From Bacteroidales bacterium (lineage in GTDB: Bacteria; Bacteroidota; Bacteroidia; Bacteroidales; F082): 64,000 bases of DNA. The stretch lies in NCBI GenBank assembly GCA_017549805.1, contig JAFYNJ010000006.1, positions 32,747 through 96,746 of the forward strand, written 5' to 3'. Position 1 is the first letter of the stretch. Each line of letters begins with the position of its first letter. Under the pieces are notes generated by a model. That model was not told the DNA's origin. It did no database searches and saw only the letters and a program-made list of their open reading frames with translations. Both the position numbers and the translations under genes were made by a program. Below, one piece after another: positions 35,901-43,564 of the stretch.

Positions 35901-35964
35901 GGGTTTGGGAGAAGGAGACCTTTGCGAAAAACAACAATAAAGTAAGATAAATGGCCTTTTTCAT
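32902..35964 (-). CDS. Exported beta-sandwich/coiled-coil/TPR protein (system gene 11)
   Basis: The largest protein of the set, 1020 residues. Signal peptide (MKKAIYLTLLLFFAKVSFSQ), then TQQGYVRTLGRPDKKG and a beta-sandwich nearly identical to that of the next gene downstream, a coiled coil (HYAHTDYDMLDEKEREI, CIENGDLDRADSL), and about 13-15 TPR units from residue 270 onward, more varied than those of its paralogue. The C-terminus KEHQAEVERIKQLLNN closely matches that of the TPR gene at 44698 (KHQDEVNRIKNLL). It probably acts as a periplasmic binding platform. Gaps to neighbours are three and five bases. Confidence 0.85.
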   Translation of the reverse strand: MKKAIYLTLLLFFAKVSFSQTQQGYVRTLGRPDKKGEALEGVIVRVKGEHNTILSDEKGNFSMLLAGLKNGGAYSLQQVQKTGYELNESDFIGRQLAFSDKVPLTIVMVSSEQLQADKQRIENTAFATAQKNYSDKMSLMERQMLDNEITKEQYQAAIIDLQDKFEKYQSLIDGLATHYAHTDYDMLDEKEREINLCIENGDLDRADSLLHSLFDPIEDIRRNKEALDELNRQIEQAQGVITQANEDMAAVLKQQEKDAEYLYQLFTIAAARFDNDKALQFIETRAQLDTTNWLWQFETGGYCFNQNLIDKAETYYKRVLDILTDLIAEFYDSNKMESANKDEMYQNFEWISMYFITENNLAIIYFKTNRLAESEELYLEVIDFFKGLLQVHPEDMLERTAMGQCLASAQMGLSNLYRQTNRLEESQALNREALGIFDKLETGSSDEAQIKKGQALMTQGLTYRKSNRYKESERCYQEALEIHRTIAKTNPNNEVEVARTLHNYGNLCLDTKRYKESEAMYKEGMEIYERLAKANPQAYEIKLASIMSNLANLYQQTDRLKESEKLYHKALEMERRLLPTNPKLCEPELALTLSNLGSLHLNYSNRYTEAVPPLEEAFEIYKRLAQLEPESYGEKLSISKFNLANVYFKSEKIKESLPFWVDILDEFGKLANDNPNKYKRYYEDVNDFVKDLAPWLVSEAEDLKNEKKYEESEAYYKNALDMYRWFAKSDPKTYEPEIATTLNDLGVLYYQTQRYTECETAYKEALEIKRRITKKGQTEKEGSMAATLNNLGYVYLKTQRYQESETYYLEALDIYRRLIQQAPQQYGTNLSMVLFTVGEQMFLSKDYQKAITYLEEAMTITQKFTGSNSTLQNRYENILYYLSSAYANTGNHQRSYELRKEYLSLRKVRYESQPDAYRSNYASVMGGQSYQCLFIGHYEEAEQLARESIAIDESKHWVFTNLATALLFQGRYNEAEAVYLQYKDELKDSYLDDFKAFEDADVIPKEHQAEVERIKQLLNN

Positions 35965-35969
35965 CTTGA

Positions 35970-37178
35970 TTATTTTCTGGTGTTATGGTTGATGAGCACG
36001 TAGGCCATGCTTTGGGCACCCTTGTTGGTGATGGTCAAATGCAATACATCCTTGGGCTTTACGTTTTGGTCCTTTCCGATGGTGACGTAGATGTTACCGT
36101 CTTTCTGCTGGACGCCTTTCGCCAACGTGACGCCATTTCTGGAGACCTCGACTTCCATGACAGCCTTGGGGTCGAAGGGAACAATAACGAAAACCTGCTC
36201 GCCTTCGCGCGATTTCAGGTCGTATTCAGCCGTAAGGCCGGCTTTTAGGCTGCGCTCGATTAACGAATAGTTGAAATCAGGATTCTCGCCGTTGTTGAAG
36301 TCGCCTCTCACTTGGTTGGTCTCATAGCCAGCCTGCTGCGAGAGAATGCGGTTGATGGAGAACCACTGCACGCTGCGGTCGGTGAGCCGACACTCGTTCT
36401 GGTGAGGGATGATTTCATCCATGATGGTCCACGACTTGTCTTTCGAGAAGGCTGCAACGGCATCGTTCCAGGCACTTTCGCGTTGCGTCGGGGCAGCTTG
36501 CCGAATGGCGGAAACGATGTCGATCAAATGCTGTGTTTCTTTGTCCACTGCGTTTTGGGCAAACAGGCTGCAGCCGAGGAATAGACATAGCGCGACGAGC
36601 AATAGATTTCTTTTCATGGGCTCGGGCCAGAAATCCATGTTTTGACGGCCAGCGCCTTCTTGTTTTCCGTTGTTGCTGTTTTCTTGGAACTTGGGGCCTC
36701 TTTTGACGGTTTCGAGGCAAAGCTCGAACTGTTCGGTAGCCAAAGCGTTGATTTCTTGCAAGGAGGGCCTTCGTTCGGGATGATAGTTCAAACAATGCTG
36801 GACGAGTTCGCTCAGCAAGGGTAGGGCACTTCTCATGTAAGGCAGCTTCGACGATTCGTTTTGTCCAGCCCCGCCTTTGCCGTTCATGACTTGGCATCCC
36901 ATGACAAGATAAAACAGGGAAGCTGCCAACGACCATACCGCACTGGCTTCATTTTTGGTGCCGTTGGCGGTCTCAGGAGCTTCGAAGCCTTCCATGTTGA
37001 CGGTTCCATGTGGTAAAACCAGAGAGAATCCTCCGTCTTCCTTGATCTCGATGAGGCTCGGGCTAATGGGGATGGTGGGGTCGGAACGCAAAGCTTCGCT
37101 TATTTCCTTCAGGAATCTCCAAGACGTCAGCTCGTTGCAGTGTCCGGCAAGTTCAACGGCATATAAGGTTTCGTCCAT
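35970..37178 (-). CDS. Truncated pseudokinase - transmembrane - exported domain protein (system gene 10)
   Basis: 402 residues. The first 160 look like only the C-lobe of a Ser/Thr kinase: FEAPET (66-70, APE motif), ASAVWSLAASLFYLVMG (subdomain IX) and CLNYHPERRPSLQEI (129-143, subdomain XI). The glycine loop, catalytic Lys, HRD and DFG are absent, so phosphotransfer is not expected. A hydrophobic stretch (190-208, MKRNLLLVALCLFLGCSLFAQ) looks like a signal peptide in the middle of the protein and would anchor it, placing 210-402 outside; that part has no domain I recognise. A separate gene from the internal ATG at 36617 cannot be ruled out, but there is no stop between. It is one base from the FHA-trypsin gene. 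Confidence 0.7.
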   Translation of the reverse strand: MDETLYAVELAGHCNELTSWRFLKEISEALRSDPTIPISPSLIEIKEDGGFSLVLPHGTVNMEGFEAPETANGTKNEASAVWSLAASLFYLVMGCQVMNGKGGAGQNESSKLPYMRSALPLLSELVQHCLNYHPERRPSLQEINALATEQFELCLETVKRGPKFQENSNNGKQEGAGRQNMDFWPEPMKRNLLLVALCLFLGCSLFAQNAVDKETQHLIDIVSAIRQAAPTQRESAWNDAVAAFSKDKSWTIMDEIIPHQNECRLTDRSVQWFSINRILSQQAGYETNQVRGDFNNGENPDFNYSLIERSLKAGLTAEYDLKSREGEQVFVIVPFDPKAVMEVEVSRNGVTLAKGVQQKDGNIYVTIGKDQNVKPKDVLHLTITNKGAQSMAYVLINHNTRK

Positions 37179-37179
37179 G

Positions 37180-38538
37180 TCAGTTTGTTTTGTTTGATGT
37201 GTTGTTGTTTTTGTTCCTATAGATTTCTGTTATCGGAACGGAATAATGGTGCTTGCCACCGTGCTTGTCGGTCACGGACACTACGCCTACGGCTCTCCAC
37301 TTGAAGCCTTGTTTCGCCAGGACGGGACCGCCCGAAAAACCTGGGATGATGTCGCCATTGTGGAAGATGACCGTGTCGGGGTATCCCTCGTCGTTGAATG
37401 AAAGGGCTTGCTTGATCTGTGCCTCAGCGGAGACAGCCTTCTGGTTGTTGACCATGGTAGATGGCCTTCCCATGATGATGATGGGATGGTCGGGTTTTGA
37501 GCAGATTTCCCGCATTTCCTTTCCAGAGGCTAAAGGGATGGTGCCTTTCGCGTTGACGTGGAGGAAGGCGATGTCGCCCATCATCATGTCGATGCGACGG
37601 GGACGTGCAGAGATGCTGCGCCAGAAGTACTGGTGGCTGAAATCGCCATACTCTACCAGTTGGTCTCTCTCTTTGTTCATCGTGAAATCAGTCGATCTGA
37701 CGTTGAAAAGCATCTCGTTACCAGAACTTAGTCTTGACACGGAACAATAGCTGACCATCTCCCAAATGGTATCATCCTCATGGGTCATCTCATGCGTGAT
37801 TGCCTGTAAAGCCATCTTGATGTAGGCAGGAATCGTGGGTGAGAGGGTGTCCATGCGTATCGTGTCGTTGACGTTGAGCCAAGGTTCGATGCAATGTCGG
37901 GCGGTCACTAACAACGAGTCGGTAGTGAGGAAAGCGGTGCCTGCTCCAGGCAAGCCGAAATGGCTCTCGACCAGCTCGATGGTATCGGTACTACTGATAG
38001 CCAATAACTTGACGGAATCAACCGTGATTTGGAACACCGACTGCTTGGCCTTCTCTATCATGTTTGAGGTCATGGGCATTTCGTAAAGACGGTAAAGACC
38101 AAAACAGCCCAGCAGTAGGGTCAACAAAGCGACCCAGACCAAGAGGGGACGGGAGGCGTTGCCTTTGGGGACTGAAATGATGCCGTTGGTGTTGTATTGC
38201 TCGTCATGGCGGATGTTGAACACCAACTCCTGACGTTGTCCCGCAAAACTGATCCGGTCGCCGTCATGAAGAAGATGAAGGTAGTCGATGGGTGTCCCGT
38301 TGACACTTACTTCATGTTCCGCGTAAGGGGATGTGCGGATGAGTTTCCATCCCTCGCCGCCGCTGCGTTTCTCGATAACGGCATAGACGGCATCCTCATA
38401 TTGGCTGAGGTTGGGAAGCCTGACCTCGCAGGACTGTGTCTGCCCGATATGCAAGGTGTTGTCGGCATTGAACAATTGCTCCCCTTGCTTGTGCAACATG
38501 TCGTCGCACTCGAAACGTAAGGCATAATAGGTTTTCAT
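37180..38538 (-). CDS. FHA domain - transmembrane - trypsin-like protease (system gene 9)
   Basis: 452 residues. Residues 25-108 fit an FHA (phosphothreonine-binding) domain: LHIGQTQSCEVRLPNLSQYE, SVNGTPIDYLHLLHDGDRI and ELVFNI, though the usual GR Arg is Gln. A helix (about 130-150, PLLVWVALLTLLLGCFGLY) follows. Residues 165-445 form a trypsin-like domain with TARHC (His215), GDIAFLHV (Asp322) and PGFSGGPVL (Ser402), a complete triad in HtrA-like context. The topology implies a cytoplasmic phosphopeptide sensor driving an outer-side protease. It overlaps the upstream gene by four bases and is followed after one base by the pseudokinase gene, a natural FHA partner. Confidence 0.85.
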   Translation of the reverse strand: MKTYYALRFECDDMLHKQGEQLFNADNTLHIGQTQSCEVRLPNLSQYEDAVYAVIEKRSGGEGWKLIRTSPYAEHEVSVNGTPIDYLHLLHDGDRISFAGQRQELVFNIRHDEQYNTNGIISVPKGNASRPLLVWVALLTLLLGCFGLYRLYEMPMTSNMIEKAKQSVFQITVDSVKLLAISSTDTIELVESHFGLPGAGTAFLTTDSLLVTARHCIEPWLNVNDTIRMDTLSPTIPAYIKMALQAITHEMTHEDDTIWEMVSYCSVSRLSSGNEMLFNVRSTDFTMNKERDQLVEYGDFSHQYFWRSISARPRRIDMMMGDIAFLHVNAKGTIPLASGKEMREICSKPDHPIIIMGRPSTMVNNQKAVSAEAQIKQALSFNDEGYPDTVIFHNGDIIPGFSGGPVLAKQGFKWRAVGVVSVTDKHGGKHHYSVPITEIYRNKNNNTSNKTN

Positions 38539-40094
38539 GGCAATGACTCGTTGTAGGATTGGGCAATCAGGGGGATGCTGACCGTCAGGTCATAATCATA
38601 TACTTTCACGTTCTGACCCGTTTTGTCTTCCCTCAATTCGTTGAAAGCACACAGGTCATAGTGGACTTTTTTCCTTTTGTATTCGGCCTTCAAGTCCTTT
38701 TCGGGAGGTGCGGTGCCGTTATGGGAGGCAGTGATGAAGTCATGGATGTTCTCTTGGATGGCTTTCCGCTCCTTGTCGGTTGGGGGGCGGAAACCTTGCA
38801 GCAGGATGTCCACGCACCAGCGATTGTGTTCCACGATGGATTCCAATTCGATCTCTTCCTTCGACAGGGCATAGAATTGACTCCAGTCGTCATCGGGATG
38901 TCCCAGCGACCTCATCTTGGTGGCCAAGGTCATGACGTTGTGGATGTTGGAATAGCGTGAACGGAAAGTGGGGAGTTTGCTCCATTCCTTATCGACCTCA
39001 TCGACAGGAAGATGGGTAGGGATGCCTTTCTTGCCAAAACTGCATGCATAGCAGTAATTGAGGCGTTTGGCCATCTGAAGCAGAGGCAGGTTGACATCAT
39101 ATCCGCAATCCTCCATTCCGAAAGGATAGAGGTTGCCGTATGATCCCGCCTTCCTGACTTTCTCGAGCAAGGTCGCTTGCCTGACATAAACCAAAACGGG
39201 AATGTCGTTCTGAAAGACGGCACTTGGAAAGGCGAAGGCTTGGTTGAAGTTGTTCTGGCACTGGGCATCGCATAACGCAAGGGTGAGCATCTGATGCTCG
39301 TCGCATGCCCAAGATGCGACTTTTTGCTGAGCGATGGGATGATAAAGGTTGCCTTCGACGAACTCCCATTCCACATCAACGAAATCTTCCCTCGATGACT
39401 TGTATAGCGGTTCGTGGAACTGTGTCATGCTTTGGCTCGCCAGATCGATGGAACGGTGATAGGAGTGGTCGAACAGTTGCCGATAGCGTTGCATGAAGGC
39501 GTTTTTCCGTTTGGTCATGTCCTCGTCGAAGATGGTGATCCGGGTGCGAAGTGCGTGATCGCGAATGTAATTGGGATAATGTGCCGTCAGGGCTGCATGG
39601 AGGGCGAGACTCTCACCCATTTCGCTGAGGCCTTGGATTACCAAATGAACAATACGGTTGGATTGACGGTCGATCCGTTCCCTGTCAAGATGAGGATAGA
39701 TGGCATGAGGACTATTGGGCTGGCAAATCACGTTTTTGGCCCATTGGTCTTCCATCGTGAATGGATAGAGTTCCAACTTCTCGTTCAGTTCTTGGCAAAA
39801 GTCCAAGGTTTGGAGCAGCCACAGGGAGACCCTGCTGTGGAGCAGCAGATGGCAGATGGGTTTTGGGGTGGATGGATCGGTTGGGGGCATGACTTTGATG
39901 AACGCTTCCAAGCTATTGATGGTGTCCTCGTCGGAGATGCCGTCGTCAGGAAGGACACATAGCTGATGAAAGATACAGGGGGTGCCTGCATCCTTGAAGC
40001 TTGCATAAGCATCGATCTGCCAATCCTTGGCTTGCCATTGCTCCATGAGGTATCGACGGAGAGGGTGATTCCCGATGATTAGTACGGATTTCAT
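38535..40094 (-). CDS. Rossmann (TrkA-N-like) and RyR domain protein (system gene 8)
   Basis: 519 residues, no signal peptide, probably cytoplasmic. It starts with a nucleotide-binding-like strand (MKSVLIIGNHPLRRYLMEQW). A second Rossmann-like unit is at about 150-200 (VHLVIQGLSEMGESLALHAA, then RTRITIFDED). The last 90 residues fit an RyR domain: ESIVEHNRWCVDILLQGFRP, then KKVHYDLCAFNELREDKTGQ. RyR domains in bacteria are thought to be ligand sensors in signalling and conflict systems. It is a paralogue of the gene at 47878. It lies 24 bases after the unknown exported protein gene and overlaps the FHA-trypsin gene by four bases. Confidence 0.72.
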   Translation of the reverse strand: MKSVLIIGNHPLRRYLMEQWQAKDWQIDAYASFKDAGTPCIFHQLCVLPDDGISDEDTINSLEAFIKVMPPTDPSTPKPICHLLLHSRVSLWLLQTLDFCQELNEKLELYPFTMEDQWAKNVICQPNSPHAIYPHLDRERIDRQSNRIVHLVIQGLSEMGESLALHAALTAHYPNYIRDHALRTRITIFDEDMTKRKNAFMQRYRQLFDHSYHRSIDLASQSMTQFHEPLYKSSREDFVDVEWEFVEGNLYHPIAQQKVASWACDEHQMLTLALCDAQCQNNFNQAFAFPSAVFQNDIPVLVYVRQATLLEKVRKAGSYGNLYPFGMEDCGYDVNLPLLQMAKRLNYCYACSFGKKGIPTHLPVDEVDKEWSKLPTFRSRYSNIHNVMTLATKMRSLGHPDDDWSQFYALSKEEIELESIVEHNRWCVDILLQGFRPPTDKERKAIQENIHDFITASHNGTAPPEKDLKAEYKRKKVHYDLCAFNELREDKTGQNVKVYDYDLTVSIPLIAQSYNESLP

Positions 40095-40118
40095 GGTTGT
40101 TGTCGAATAGGGGAGTGA

Positions 40119-41318
40119 TCAAAAACCGATTTGGTAGAGCGCGGCGTTGGATGCTGTCTCAAGGACCGTCCTCACCACGGAATTGCCGTATTGGCGGTAG
40201 AGGTTGACCAGATAGGTTCCTGCGACACTTTCTTTCCTCATTTTGTTGAGCTTACGATAGTCGCTGCGCCAATTCTTCCTTATTTCATTGGTGATATTGC
40301 ACTGTTCGACGAGGTATAAATGCACATTGTACTCTCCGGTTCCCCAGTGGGCTACGCCACCAGGCAGGGGCATGTAGGAACGAGGCACGATGAAGCAGTT
40401 GCCGTTAATGCTTAGATAGGTGGTGTCGGGCATTTCCAGTGTGGAATCGTAGAGTTCCGATTCGGGGTCAAACTGTTGCTGATGGGTCTTGTAGTACTCG
40501 CGGTTGGCGTCGATGGTCTCCCTTTTATAGACAAAGATGCCGTCGTCATCCAGTTCATACTCTTCTATGGGGATTTGCACGTTGAAAGAGCCCAGATGTA
40601 CGTTCTTGGCCAGCATGACGGCCTCGTTGTACCATGAGGAACTGATGGAGAAGTACAATCCTACAATCAGGTTTTCGCGGTCGTCGTATGAGAAAGTAAG
40701 GTTTCTCTGGTAGTCTTTCTCCTCATCAGGATAGATGCCGTTTGCGGCCATGTTGGGCAGATGGCAGCTATAGGGATCGAAATACATGGAGTCGAGTACC
40801 AACTGGAATTTGCTGTGGTTGAAAATCTGGTTGAGTCCGGCTTCGTCAGTGGCCACGTGGCAATAGAACTTCAACACATCATAGCCGTTGTGTTGCGAGG
40901 TCAAGGTGAACCCGTTGAAGTTGAGGTAGGCCGGATCCAGAGGTCCATCGAAAGAACCCTGAGAATAAAAGTCGCTCAGGCTATTCATGTAGGAGAGACT
41001 GTCAAGATAATAGCATTCGTTATCGATGAGATCGCTCCATTCCTGCTGCATTCTGTCGCGGATGTTGACCACATCCATGATCTCGGTAATGAAGATGCTG
41101 GAGGCGTCGTTGACCAAGGTGCCCAAGACGGCAAGGCCTGCCGTGGCAAGGAAGGAACGCGACTTCCTTTGTCGTTGCACGTAGTCGTTGATTCGGATGG
41201 AATCGTTGGCGCTGATGCTGTTGACGCTCATTCTCAAGGCATCGTATGGAACGGCTTCTTGGGCGGTCAAGGTGACCGTCATCATCAAGCAGAAGATAAG
41301 TAACAGATTCTTTTTCAT
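40119..41318 (-). CDS. Exported protein of unknown function (system gene 7)
   Basis: I do not recognise a family. The 399 residues (ATG 41318, MKKNLLLIFCLMMTVTLTAQ) begin with a clear signal peptide. A basic stretch followed by a hydrophobic segment (RKSRSFLATAGLAVLGTLV) may be a second membrane contact. The rest is rich in Tyr, Asp and Asn, with alternating beta-like segments (QIPIEEYELDDDGIFVYKRE, YLSINGNCFIVPRSYMPLPG), and reads as a soluble extracytoplasmic domain. It sits between the CHAT gene (20 bases upstream) and the RyR gene. It may be a specificity or effector component of the system, but nothing shows this directly. Confidence 0.75.
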   Translation of the reverse strand: MKKNLLLIFCLMMTVTLTAQEAVPYDALRMSVNSISANDSIRINDYVQRQRKSRSFLATAGLAVLGTLVNDASSIFITEIMDVVNIRDRMQQEWSDLIDNECYYLDSLSYMNSLSDFYSQGSFDGPLDPAYLNFNGFTLTSQHNGYDVLKFYCHVATDEAGLNQIFNHSKFQLVLDSMYFDPYSCHLPNMAANGIYPDEEKDYQRNLTFSYDDRENLIVGLYFSISSSWYNEAVMLAKNVHLGSFNVQIPIEEYELDDDGIFVYKRETIDANREYYKTHQQQFDPESELYDSTLEMPDTTYLSINGNCFIVPRSYMPLPGGVAHWGTGEYNVHLYLVEQCNITNEIRKNWRSDYRKLNKMRKESVAGTYLVNLYRQYGNSVVRTVLETASNAALYQIGF

Positions 41319-41338
41319 GGTCGTAGTATGTTTAGTTT

Positions 41339-43564
41339 TCAAATTACATCAATGAGGATAAAGCTATTGTAAAACTGAGGCAGGTCGAAAGAGGGCTTCG
41401 ACTTTGTCATTTTCAGCTGTTTCGAGTTGAAGCGCCTTTCAGCTTGCCTGCCTGTCTCGATCAGTTCCTGTCTGGCATGATGGAAGGCGGTATGGACGTC
41501 TTCCGTCTTAAGGTGTTTGTAGAACGACTGCATCAGGAGTGAGGTGGCTTCGTCGTTGACACTCCAGAGGCTGACCACCATAGCACTCACACCGGCATTC
41601 TTCAGCCCACGTTGCAATCCATACACGCCATCGCCGGTGATGATGCCTTCGCCAGTCTGACAGGCAGACAGGACGATGAGTCGTATGTTGGAGAGATCCA
41701 TCCGTGAGACCTCTCGAGCCGAGAGGATGCCGTCGTGCCCGGTGGGATCGAAGTCTTCGGAAGCGATGGCATCGTTGGCTCCTGCCAGGAACAACCCGTT
41801 CTGCGACAGCGATTCGTCATAGTCGGCGGGCTTGAGGTCGGTGCCCTCTGGCATCGTCCCGATGAAATAGCCGTGGGTGGCAAGGTGTACGATGGGGAAC
41901 AGCGAGGCGGTTTTGATGAGTTCGTCTTCGGTGGCCAAGGTGTCGGTTAGCAGGACGACGTTGATGCTGTCGTATTGCGAGCGTATGGCCTCGATTTCAC
42001 TCCTGGTTCCAGGAAGTGCGGCCAGTTGTACTTGGAATGCCTTTAGGAAATAGTAGGCAGACTCGTCATTGAGCAGCTTGGAAGAAGAGGCCTTGGTTTC
42101 AGCGCTGGCTTTGTCGAAATCGATACCACCCAAGGCAAGGACCTTCTTGCCTGCTTGGGTTGGGACCTTGTTGATGAGTTGTCGGGTGCTCGTCAAGCGA
42201 TACAGTTGGCTTGAATTGAGATGGGTTTCTTCGCTGGGAAGCATGTATTCGATAGCCATGTAGTGGAAGATGCCGTCGGGAGCGAAATACACTTTCTTGG
42301 TGTCGGCCCCGATGGCGTCCAAAAGCTCTGGGGTCCAGATTAAGGGGAATAAGACGGAGTCGGTATAGAAGTCGTCTTTCAGCCAAGGGTCGTCGAAGTC
42401 GATGGCATCGGCTACGATGCCACCGCCTCTGAGCGGTACATCCAAGATATGGTCGATATCGCCAAGGCAGACGAACTCGGGCGAGCCTTGTTTGCCTAGG
42501 ACCAAGGCTCCCATCTGCGTCTTGTCGTATTTCTCGTATTGAACGAATTCGATGGCGCATTCGTCAGGTCGGAGCTGACGTTGGATCTGCTGCCAATTGC
42601 TGACCTGCAATTTGTTGTTTTTTGAATATTCTAGCAGGAGCGACTTGCTGAATAGCGTCACGTCATACAGGAAGGCGGGGTCGGTGTGCTCCAGACGGTA
42701 GCAGTCGATCACAAAAGGCCTGAGTCGCATCCAGTAATGCTCGCGGTCATCGGCCGTCATGCTGCCGAAGCGTTTCAAGGCCTCCCTCTTTTTCAAGGAG
42801 AAGTAGCACTTGTAGCATCGCAATGCAGCAGATGTGGGAGGATTGCCGTTGTGTTCCTGTTGGAGCATCAGGATCTTGGCTTTCTTGCGCAAGGCCTCTC
42901 CGTAATCTCCCGAGAGGGTGTCTTTGTAATAGTCCACCACATCGTCGATGACCTCTATGGCCTCTTTGAAATCGGACGGGTTCTGTGCCACGCGTGCCTT
43001 GCAGATGGCCCATTGCGACAAGATGTCAAGGACGGCATCGTCGAATGGCGAGTAGTAGTTGGAAGCCAAGCTGACAGCACGGTCGATCCAATCGTAGGCC
43101 TCGTCGTAACGATGTTGTTTGTAATAGAGTTGTCCCAGCTCGCGAAAGAGGATGAAACGGTCGTGGTTGACGGTTTGGTGGGTCCGGTGTGCTGGATCGT
43201 CAGCATAGTCGAGGCATTGCAGAAAATAGTCTTCGGCAAGGTCGTACGATTGAGGGTCGTCATCGGAGTTCAGGTAATGGAAGTCGCCCAGCAACTTATT
43301 GATTTCTTGTTGCAAGCTGTCCCTTGTTTCTTGGCTGAGTAACCCTTCTTCAACACGTTGCTCCAAAGCCGCCTGATAATCGTCGATGAGGTGCTTCAGA
43401 TGGGTCTTGTTGCCCGTTTCCACATAGCACCGGTTACCTTCCTCATAGAGATGATGTGTATAGGCGAGGAAGTCGCGATGGGTTCTCACAAAGCCTTGTT
43501 GGCTCTGGGAGAAGGCTGCGGCAGTCAACAGCAGAAAGGCGAAGAGCAGTGTGAGTTTTTTCAT
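41339..43564 (-). CDS. CHAT domain (caspase-like) protein with signal peptide and TPRs (system gene 6)
   Basis: 741 residues from ATG 43564, which overlaps the TIR gene stop (ATGA). Signal peptide MKKLTLLFAFLLLTAAAFSQ is followed by SQQGFVRT, the tag shared with the TPR proteins, but with no beta-sandwich after it. Helical TPR-like repeats run to about 310. The CHAT peptidase domain occupies about 335-741: LPGTRSEIEAI, FPIVHLATHGYF with His564, LSACQTGEG with Cys635, then GLQRGLKNAGVSAMVVSLWS. Both catalytic residues are kept. CHAT enzymes are caspase-related proteases of conflict systems and usually cytoplasmic; a predicted periplasmic one is unusual. Confidence 0.88.
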   Translation of the reverse strand: MKKLTLLFAFLLLTAAAFSQSQQGFVRTHRDFLAYTHHLYEEGNRCYVETGNKTHLKHLIDDYQAALEQRVEEGLLSQETRDSLQQEINKLLGDFHYLNSDDDPQSYDLAEDYFLQCLDYADDPAHRTHQTVNHDRFILFRELGQLYYKQHRYDEAYDWIDRAVSLASNYYSPFDDAVLDILSQWAICKARVAQNPSDFKEAIEVIDDVVDYYKDTLSGDYGEALRKKAKILMLQQEHNGNPPTSAALRCYKCYFSLKKREALKRFGSMTADDREHYWMRLRPFVIDCYRLEHTDPAFLYDVTLFSKSLLLEYSKNNKLQVSNWQQIQRQLRPDECAIEFVQYEKYDKTQMGALVLGKQGSPEFVCLGDIDHILDVPLRGGGIVADAIDFDDPWLKDDFYTDSVLFPLIWTPELLDAIGADTKKVYFAPDGIFHYMAIEYMLPSEETHLNSSQLYRLTSTRQLINKVPTQAGKKVLALGGIDFDKASAETKASSSKLLNDESAYYFLKAFQVQLAALPGTRSEIEAIRSQYDSINVVLLTDTLATEDELIKTASLFPIVHLATHGYFIGTMPEGTDLKPADYDESLSQNGLFLAGANDAIASEDFDPTGHDGILSAREVSRMDLSNIRLIVLSACQTGEGIITGDGVYGLQRGLKNAGVSAMVVSLWSVNDEATSLLMQSFYKHLKTEDVHTAFHHARQELIETGRQAERRFNSKQLKMTKSKPSFDLPQFYNSFILIDVI

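Noticed and set aside
36617-36617. Separate gene starting at the internal ATG with a signal peptide inside the pseudokinase gene
   Set aside because: No stop codon separates it from the upstream part, so a single fused gene is the simpler reading; kept as an alternative in the feature.
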